5,538 nucleotides of DNA from an uncultured Tessaracoccus sp. (GTDB taxonomy: Bacteria > Actinomycetota > Actinomycetes > Propionibacteriales > Propionibacteriaceae). A program made the position numbers and the translations under genes. The notes under the pieces were generated by a model that was not told where the DNA came from, made no database searches, and worked only from the letters and a program-made list of their open reading frames with translations. Position 1 is the first letter of the stretch; every line of letters starts with the position of its first letter. The stretch lies in contig NZ_CALUCN010000029.1 in the NCBI RefSeq assembly GCF_943914565.1, positions 1-5,538 on the forward strand, written 5' to 3'. This document shows positions 1 through 4,203 of this stretch, piece by piece.

Positions 1-81
1 GAGGGACCACAAAACACCAGAACCTACGACGACGCCCTCAACATCCTCGGCCCGATCATCACCCACTACGCGAAGAACTGA
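1..81 (+). CDS. 3' end of a hypothetical protein, paralogue of the next gene (partial)
   Basis: An open frame enters from the left edge and gives 26 residues (EGPQNTRTYDDALNILGPII, then THYAKN) before TGA at 79-81. It is recognised as coding because it matches the last 26 residues of the 88-768 product with only two differences (Ile for Thr, Lys for Asn). The first 55 bases are identical at DNA level to 688-742. The next gene starts six bases after this stop, so the two are probably co-transcribed and may be translationally coupled. Function is unknown. The rest of the gene lies outside the window, so whether it also has a membrane anchor and Pro/Thr stalk cannot be seen. Confidence 0.8.
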   Translation, partial: EGPQNTRTYDDALNILGPIITHYAKN

Positions 82-105
82 CCGCACATGCAGACCCGAC
101 GAGCA
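1..105 (+). repeat. left copy of a 105-bp direct repeat (tandem gene duplication)
   Basis: This stretch matches 688-792 at a constant offset of 687 bp without gaps. Mismatches are at 56, 72, 75, 84, 93, 94 and 101 only, so 98 of 105 bases agree, and the first 55 are identical. It covers the end of the first paralogue, the six-base gap, and the first six codons of the second gene. It continues leftwards beyond the window. Confidence 0.88.
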
Positions 106-768
106 TCGATCCTCTGGTATGCCACCGTCGGCGCACTGCTCGCTGTGCTGTTGGTGCTGCTCGGCATCGCCTTCTGGCCACGGGCCGCCACCACTGCAGC
201 ACCAACCCCCACCACACCCACGCCGGCGCAGCCCCCCACGCCCACACCGAGCCCCACGCCGCGTCCGGCTCCGAGCCCGACACCAGCGCAACCGGCAACC
301 ACCCCACCCGTCCCCGACAACCTCCCCGCACCCATCCTCGACCACTGGGACCGAAACTCAAGCGTCTGGGAAGGCAACCCACCCCCCGTCGTGTTCAAAG
401 CACTCTTCAAACACGGCGACCCCGGCTACCTCCCCACCATCGGCAACTACAAGATCGCCGCATCAGAATCAATCACAAATGAAGCGGTGATTCTCGCAAC
501 CTACGTCGGGGAAGACGACCGCGACGCGTGGGCCCTGAAGGTGGAGACATCGCCGCTCAGGTATGCCGGCACGGTCAACCGGTTCACCGACCTCCAGGCG
601 AAGGACTTCGCCGTCTGCGGGGAGTTCACCGAGGGACGCCCGGCCTGCATGGCCGCCGCAGAAAACGTCTTCATCTGGATCCGCTACGAGGGACCACAAA
701 ACACCAGAACCTACGACGACGCCCTCAACATCCTCGGCCCGACCATCACCCACTACGCCAACAACTGA
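88..768 (+). CDS. hypothetical membrane-anchored protein with Pro/Thr-rich stalk (226 aa)
   Basis: I do not recognise this family. The visible layout is a short basic N-terminus (MQTRR), one hydrophobic helix at residues 9-30, a stalk of Pro, Thr, Ala and Ser at about 33-80, and a C-terminal domain at about 81-226. No lipobox Cys follows the helix, so an uncleaved signal anchor with the C-terminus outside the cell is the likely topology. Cys177 and Cys187 are the only cysteines and could form a disulfide. No catalytic motif stands out. The start is the first ATG after the upstream paralogue's stop, six bases away, with no clear Shine-Dalgarno sequence, consistent with coupled translation. Codon use is less extreme than in argG and the right-hand genes: AGA, GGA, CCA, CAA and ACA codons occur, which suggests an accessory locus. 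The ORF is surely real because its C-terminus is conserved in the upstream copy. A sensor, adhesin or wall-associated role are all possible. Confidence 0.82.
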   Translation: MQTRRASILWYATVGALLAVLLVLLGIAFWPRAATTAAPTPTTPTPAQPPTPTPSPTPRPAPSPTPAQPATTPPVPDNLPAPILDHWDRNSSVWEGNPPPVVFKALFKHGDPGYLPTIGNYKIAASESITNEAVILATYVGEDDRDAWALKVETSPLRYAGTVNRFTDLQAKDFAVCGEFTEGRPACMAAAENVFIWIRYEGPQNTRTYDDALNILGPTITHYANN

Positions 769-792
769 CCCCACATGCAACCCCGACCAGCA
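688..792 (+). repeat. right copy of the 105-bp direct repeat, ending in a remnant start of a third copy
   Basis: This is the right-hand partner of 1-105. It includes the end of the 88-768 gene, its TGA, the six-base gap and an ATG at 775-777 in the same place as the ATG at 88. The first residues there (MQPRPA) resemble the start of the 88-768 product (MQTRRA). Similarity stops at about 792. The reading frame from 775 runs to a TAG at 913-915 without resembling the paralogue, so I read 769-792 as either the outer edge of the duplicated unit or the stub of a deleted third copy. Confidence 0.75.
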
Positions 793-912
793 CACCCTGC
801 TCGTCGACAGCTCGGAGCGGCTCGCAGGGGGTTGGCCGCGAGGACACCGGAGACGCGATGCCGGAGGATCTCACCGCGTTCTCCCCGCAGGCGGCACCAG
901 CATGGCATGTCC

Positions 913-925
913 TAGGGTTGGGGGC
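913..925 (+). promoter_or_regulatory. possible leaderless promoter of argG (-10 TAGGGT)
   Basis: TAGGGT at 913-918 fits the actinobacterial -10 pattern TANNNT and ends seven bases before the A of the argG ATG at 926. That is the usual spacing for transcripts beginning at the start codon itself. No convincing Shine-Dalgarno sequence lies at a proper distance (only a G run directly against the ATG), which fits leaderless translation. No good -35 element is visible at 17-18 bases upstream, so the call is tentative. The rest of 793-912 shows no other gene or signal. Confidence 0.4.
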
Positions 926-2350
926 ATGGCCAAGGTTCTCACTTCACTCCCCGTCGGCGAACGCGTCGGCATCGCCTTTTCCGGCGGACTGGACACCTCC
1001 GTCGCCGTCGCGTGGATGCGCGAGGCGGGCGCGGTCCCGTGCACGTACACCGCAGACATCGGGCAGTACGACGAGTCGGACATCGCGTCGGTGCCCGGAC
1101 GTGCGGAGGCGTACGGCGCGGAGATCTCCCGGCTGGTCGACGTTCGCGGCCCCCTCGTCGAGGAGGGGCTCTCGGCGTTGGCGTGCGGTGCGTTCCACAT
1201 CCGTTCCGGCGGCCGCGTCTACTTCAACACCACCCCGATCGGGCGCGCGGTCACCGGCACGATGCTCGTGCGCGCGATGGCCGAGGACGACGTGATGATC
1301 TGGGGCGACGGTTCCACCTACAAGGGCAACGACATCGAGCGGTTCTACCGTTACGGCCTCATGGCCAACCCGCAGCTCAGGATCTACAAGCCCTGGCTCG
1401 ACGAGCAGTTCGTCACCGAGCTGGGCGGTCGCGACGAGATGAGCGTCTGGCTCTCGGAGCGTGGCCTGCCGTACCGCGACTCGAAGGAGAAGGCGTACTC
1501 CACCGACGCCAACATCTGGGGCGCAACGCACGAGGCGAAGACGCTCGAGGCACTCGACGTCTCGCTCGAGACCATCGAGCCGATCATGGGCGTGAAGTTC
1601 TGGGACCCGGCGGTGCGCATCGACACCGAGGACGTCCGCATCGGCTTCGAACAGGGCCGTCCGGTGTCGATCAACGGCACCCGCCACGACGACGCCGTCG
1701 CCCTGGTCATGGAGGCCAACGCGATCGGTGGCCGCCACGGGCTCGGCATGAGCGACCAGATCGAGAACCGCATCATCGAGGCGAAGTCGCGCGGCATCTA
1801 CGAGGCGCCGGGCATGGCGCTGCTGTGGATCGCCTACGAGCGTCTGCTCGCCGCGATCCACAACGAGGACACCCTCGCCAACTACCACCAGCAGGGCCTC
1901 CGGCTCGGCCGTCTGCTCTACGAGGGCCGCTGGCTGGACCCGCAGTCGCTCATGCTGCGCGAGTCGATCCAGCGCTGGGTCGCGTCGGCCGTCACCGGCG
2001 AGGTCACGCTCCGGCTGCGCCGCGGCGACGACTACACGATCCTCGACACCACCGGCCCCGCGCTGTCCTACGCGGCCGAGAAGCTCTCGATGGAGCGCGT
2101 CGAGGACGCGGCGTTCGGACCGACCGACCGCATCGGCCAGCTCACGATGCGCAACCTGGACATCGCAGACTCCCGCGAGAAGCTCGAGCTCTACGCCGCC
2201 CAGGGCACCCTCGGCGTCGAGCAGGCCCACCTGTTCGGCGAGATCGAGGCCGGCGGCGCCTCCGCGATCGCGGAGCTCGGCGCCGACGGCGCGGCCGACG
2301 ACATCGACGCCGCAGGCCTCCGGTCCTCGTTCGACACCGGCACTGACTGA
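926..2350 (+). CDS. argG: argininosuccinate synthase, long (E. coli-like) type
   Basis: This cytoplasmic enzyme condenses citrulline and aspartate, using ATP, to argininosuccinate in the penultimate step of arginine synthesis. The 474-residue product aligns by recall with E. coli ArgG along almost its whole length. The ATP-binding P-loop motif SGGLDTS is at 19-25. Family blocks follow in order: YFNTTPIGRAVTGTMLV at 99-115, GDGSTYKGNDIERFYRY at 127-143, YKPWLD at 154-159, EKAYSTD at 188-194, and the near-invariant GRHGLGMSDQIENRIIEAK at 269-287. These blocks mark the long subfamily rather than the roughly 400-residue form common in many actinomycetes. The Ala/Gly/Asp-rich tail after about residue 435 differs from E. 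coli and is probably lineage-specific. ATG 926 is chosen because MAKVLTSLPVGE lines up with the E. coli N-terminus; an in-frame ATG at 902 would add eight unmatched residues. No other arg gene lies in the window. Confidence 0.97.
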   Translation: MAKVLTSLPVGERVGIAFSGGLDTSVAVAWMREAGAVPCTYTADIGQYDESDIASVPGRAEAYGAEISRLVDVRGPLVEEGLSALACGAFHIRSGGRVYFNTTPIGRAVTGTMLVRAMAEDDVMIWGDGSTYKGNDIERFYRYGLMANPQLRIYKPWLDEQFVTELGGRDEMSVWLSERGLPYRDSKEKAYSTDANIWGATHEAKTLEALDVSLETIEPIMGVKFWDPAVRIDTEDVRIGFEQGRPVSINGTRHDDAVALVMEANAIGGRHGLGMSDQIENRIIEAKSRGIYEAPGMALLWIAYERLLAAIHNEDTLANYHQQGLRLGRLLYEGRWLDPQSLMLRESIQRWVASAVTGEVTLRLRRGDDYTILDTTGPALSYAAEKLSMERVEDAAFGPTDRIGQLTMRNLDIADSREKLELYAAQGTLGVEQAHLFGEIEAGGASAIAELGADGAADDIDAAGLRSSFDTGTD

Positions 2351-2360
2351 CCGACGCGCC

Positions 2361-2389
2361 CCTGCCCGGGGAGCCCAACCCCGGGCAGG
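2361..2389 (+). terminator. hairpin terminator after argG
   Basis: CCTGCCCGGGG (2361-2371) pairs perfectly with CCCCGGGCAGG (2379-2389) across a seven-base loop, ten bases after the argG stop. There is no T tract behind it, as is common for intrinsic terminators in high-GC actinomycetes. It separates argG transcription from the next gene. Confidence 0.82.
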
Positions 2390-2420
2390 ACGCCCGCCCA
2401 CACACGGTTCCTGAAAATCC

Positions 2421-2451
2421 TTGGAATTTGCTGAGAGATCCTCAGCATGCT
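2421..2451 (+). promoter_or_regulatory. dyad and weak candidate promoter upstream of the repeat/peptidase-like gene
   Basis: This is the most AT-rich part of the 158-bp gap between argG and the next gene. TGCTGAG (2429-2435) and CTCAGCA (2441-2447) form a perfect 7-bp inverted repeat around AGATC. A possible -35 TTGGAA (2421-2426) and -10 CATGCT (2446-2451) flank it, but their 19-base spacing is long, so the promoter call is weak. The dyad would sit between or over the promoter elements, as an operator would. Confidence 0.35.
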
Positions 2452-2468
2452 TGGATCGTTGCACCCAT

Positions 2469-2483
2469 TCACCCGACGGGTGA
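2469..2483 (+). promoter_or_regulatory. 15-bp palindrome TCACCCGACGGGTGA, possible operator or 5'-UTR hairpin
   Basis: TCACCCG and CGGGTGA are exact inverted 7-bp arms around a single A, centred 33 bases before the ATG at 2509. The position suits a repressor site just downstream of a promoter or a small hairpin in the leader. I cannot name a regulator for it. CGGGTGA recurs once at 4145-4151 ahead of the next gene, but a seven-base match in GC-rich DNA may be chance. Confidence 0.4.
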
Positions 2484-2508
2484 TCCGCACACGATTGGTG
2501 GTCCAGGC

Positions 2509-4095
2509 ATGTCCTCCTCCCTCACCCGCCGCAGCTGGTGGCGCGTCGTCCTCCCGACGGCACTCGCCGCCGCGCTCGTCACCCCGGTGGCGCCGGCGTC
2601 GGGCTCGCCCGAGGCGGAGTGCACCGTCGATGGCAGCGTGGCCGCCTGGCGCCCGCACGGCACGGCCGCGAACCTCTGGGGCACCGTCACCGGCGCGTGC
2701 GGCGGCGCCACGATCGTCGCCGAGGCGCACATCGGCGGCGACTGGGTCACGATCGGCACGGGCGAGACCGACGCGGACGGCAGCTTCACCGTCGCGATGA
2801 ACGGCCCGACGGAGCGCGCCGGCACGCACACCGTGCGGGCCCGCGTGGGCGAGACCTCGTCGGAGCCCGACGCGTGGATCCGCTACGACGAGCCCACGGC
2901 CCTGCACACCGGTGCGCGCCCCGTCGGCCACACCACCAACGCCTGGGGCCACTTCCCCGGCGGCGCCGGCATCGACGTGTGGACCGAGGTCGAGACCGCG
3001 AAGGGCGTGTGGTCACGGTCCCAGCGCCGTCGCGCCGACGCCACCGGCCACTACGCCATCCCGCTCACCTACGGCGCGAACGCCGTCGGCACCAAGCGCT
3101 GGCGCGTCGCCGGCGCCTACTCCGACGGCAGCGTCGTCCGCACCGATGAGTTCGGTTTCACCCGCGAGGCGAGACCCACGGCGAAGAGCGTCGGCCGGCG
3201 TTTCGTCGGCGAACGTACCTACGCCTGGGGCCGGCTCCCCGGGGCGGGGCGCGCGCAGGTGTGGACCGAGGTGCAGCTGCCGGGCGGCCGCTGGTCGCGC
3301 TCGCAGACCACCCGCACGACGAGCACCGGGCAGTACCGCCTGCCACTCACCTACGGCGCGCGCACCGTCGGCACCAAGCGCTGGCGCGTCGTCGGACGCA
3401 CCGCGAGCGGCAGCCTCGCGCACTCCTCGACGTTCTCGCTGACCCGCATGCCGTCGGCCCGTGCCCGGTCGACGGGCAGCAAGCTCGTCCACGAGGGCAC
3501 GTACACGTGGGGCCGGTTCCCCGCGGGCGGCGCCCGGGTCTGGACCGAGGTGCGCCTCCCCGGTGGCCGCTGGGCGAGGTCGCAGGTGAGCCGCTCCCGC
3601 GCCGACGGCGGCTTCACGATCCCGCTCACCTACGGCGCCGCCACCCCCGGCGCCCAGCGCTGGCGCGTCGCGGGTCACCACGCGGGCCGTGTGGTCCGCT
3701 CCAACGAGTTCACCCTCACGCGACGCGGGCTCAACGTCGCGCCGTGCGCCAAGGTCGCCCGAGCCGAACGCGGCCTGCGCACCCGCGCCCGCAACGTGAT
3801 GCGCGTGGTGTGCCACGAGTTCCCGTTCGTCTCGCGGCAGCTGGGCGTCGGCGGCCGCGGCAACGCCTCGTACCACCCGACGGGGCGCGCGGTCGACGTG
3901 ATGGTCTCCGGCACGCGCGGCTGGGAGGTCGCCCACATGCTGCAACGGCACGCGAGCCGGCTCGGCGTGACCGAGATCATCTACGAGCGCCGGATCTGGA
4001 CGGCCAAGCGTGCCGGCGAGGGGTGGCGTTGGATGTCCAACCGCGGCAACGCCACCGCCAACCACTACGACCACGTGCACGTCTCGATCCCCTGA
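2509..4095 (+). CDS. secreted protein: four beta-type repeats plus C-terminal LAS/M15-like (zinc peptidase-like) domain
   Basis: The 528-residue product is predicted to be exported. Its N-terminus has SLTRRSWWR, a hydrophobic stretch at about 13-28 and a likely cleavage site after VAPA (residue 30); the Arg-Arg pair allows Tat export, but Sec is equally possible. Four tandem domains follow at about 45-126, 133-219, 223-313 and 321-405, with WG motifs at W57, W146, W240 and W334. The first is divergent and has Cys38 and Cys64 in or near it. The C-terminal domain (about 406-528) has SYHPTGRAVDV (His456, Asp463) and NHYDHVHVS (His522, His524). This is the HxxGxAxD...H.DHxH pattern of LAS-type zinc peptidases and of the actinobacterial domain I recall as ARB-07466-like. 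Peptidoglycan cleavage is therefore plausible, but activity is not shown. Cys413 and Cys435 could pair. ATG 2509 is chosen because the signal peptide begins there; a TTG at 2428 would add 27 residues. It has only a weak ribosome binding site. Confidence 0.85.
   Translation: MSSSLTRRSWWRVVLPTALAAALVTPVAPASGSPEAECTVDGSVAAWRPHGTAANLWGTVTGACGGATIVAEAHIGGDWVTIGTGETDADGSFTVAMNGPTERAGTHTVRARVGETSSEPDAWIRYDEPTALHTGARPVGHTTNAWGHFPGGAGIDVWTEVETAKGVWSRSQRRRADATGHYAIPLTYGANAVGTKRWRVAGAYSDGSVVRTDEFGFTREARPTAKSVGRRFVGERTYAWGRLPGAGRAQVWTEVQLPGGRWSRSQTTRTTSTGQYRLPLTYGARTVGTKRWRVVGRTASGSLAHSSTFSLTRMPSARARSTGSKLVHEGTYTWGRFPAGGARVWTEVRLPGGRWARSQVSRSRADGGFTIPLTYGAATPGAQRWRVAGHHAGRVVRSNEFTLTRRGLNVAPCAKVARAERGLRTRARNVMRVVCHEFPFVSRQLGVGGRGNASYHPTGRAVDVMVSGTRGWEVAHMLQRHASRLGVTEIIYERRIWTAKRAGEGWRWMSNRGNATANHYDHVHVSIP
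2641..3723 (+). repeat. four tandem protein domains (about 90 residues each) in the peptidase-like gene
   Basis: The units cover about 2641-2886, 2905-3165, 3175-3447 and 3469-3723. Conserved Trp-Gly positions are spaced 89, 94 and 94 residues apart. Units 2-4 share WG..PGG, VWTEV, GRW(S/A)RSQ, PLTYGA and RWRV and end in F(G/S/T)(F/L)TR. The alternating hydrophobic pattern suggests a beta-sandwich (Ig-like) fold, which is inference. Units 2 and 3 are also close at DNA level: 3083-3109 and 3365-3391 are identical over 27 bases, 282 bp apart, pointing to duplication within the gene or gene conversion. Unit 1 has lost the VWTEV and PLTYGA cores. Confidence 0.88.
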
Positions 4096-4102
4096 CCACG
4101 GT

Positions 4103-4145
4103 CCCTCGCGACAAAACATGGCCGATGTTTGAGGGTGACGCCCTC
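4103..4145 (+). promoter_or_regulatory. nested/alternative inverted repeats between the two secreted-protein genes
   Basis: AAACAT (4114-4119) and ATGTTT (4125-4130) form a perfect dyad around GGCCG. GAGGG at 4131-4135 can pair either with CCCTC upstream (4103-4107), extending that dyad with a six-base bulge, or with CCCTC downstream (4141-4145) around a five-base loop. As DNA, the AT-rich dyad abuts a candidate -35 and looks like an operator. As RNA reading through from the upstream gene, the two pairings exclude each other and could act as a weak terminator or switch. The remaining intergenic bases show no other gene. Confidence 0.45.
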
Positions 4146-4157
4146 GGGTGAGATGCT
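4129..4157 (+). promoter_or_regulatory. candidate promoter for the L,D-transpeptidase gene
   Basis: TTGAGG (4129-4134) and GATGCT (4152-4157) are separated by 17 bases, matching a housekeeping-type promoter with a fair -35 and a weak -10 (A and T kept at positions 2 and 6). Transcription would start near 4164, leaving a leader of about 40 bases that contains the ribosome binding site. Confidence 0.4.
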
Positions 4158-4193
4158 GAGCACGCAAGCGAGCGAACGCTCTGCACCCACACC

Positions 4194-4200
4194 GGGAGGA
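4194..4200 (+). promoter_or_regulatory. strong ribosome binding site GGGAGGA
   Basis: GGGAGGA, with the GGAGG core at 4195-4199, lies four bases before ATG 4204. It is the best Shine-Dalgarno match in the window and fixes the start of the following gene. Confidence 0.85.
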
Positions 4201-4203
4201 ATC

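Noticed and set aside
202..327. C-rich, repeat-like DNA that might suggest a CRISPR or tandem-repeat array
   Set aside because: It is the coding sequence of the Pro/Thr stalk, with irregular short units and no spacers.
775..915. A 46-residue reading frame starting at the remnant ATG after the tandem gene
   Set aside because: Only its first six codons resemble the paralogue; the rest is Arg-rich with no membrane helix or stalk, so it is treated as a stub, not a gene.
528..1295. Plus-strand frames overlapping the end of the 88-768 gene and the start of argG
   Set aside because: They are Arg/Pro/His-rich out-of-frame readings that cross two clear genes. The argG-frame extension back to 563 likewise lacks any similarity before residue MAKVL.
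944..2464. A 506-codon minus-strand open frame opposite argG
   Set aside because: argG on the plus strand is unambiguous; the antisense frame is a by-product of high GC and has no recognisable domain.
2428..2508. N-terminal extension of the peptidase-like gene from a TTG start
   Set aside because: It would put 27 polar residues ahead of a good signal peptide and would overlap the promoter/dyad region; ATG 2509 is the better start.
4096..4203. Possible known riboswitch (for example a c-di-AMP type, common before wall hydrolases in actinomycetes)
   Set aside because: The gap is short and I could not find the conserved core of that or any other riboswitch class; only simple dyads are supported.
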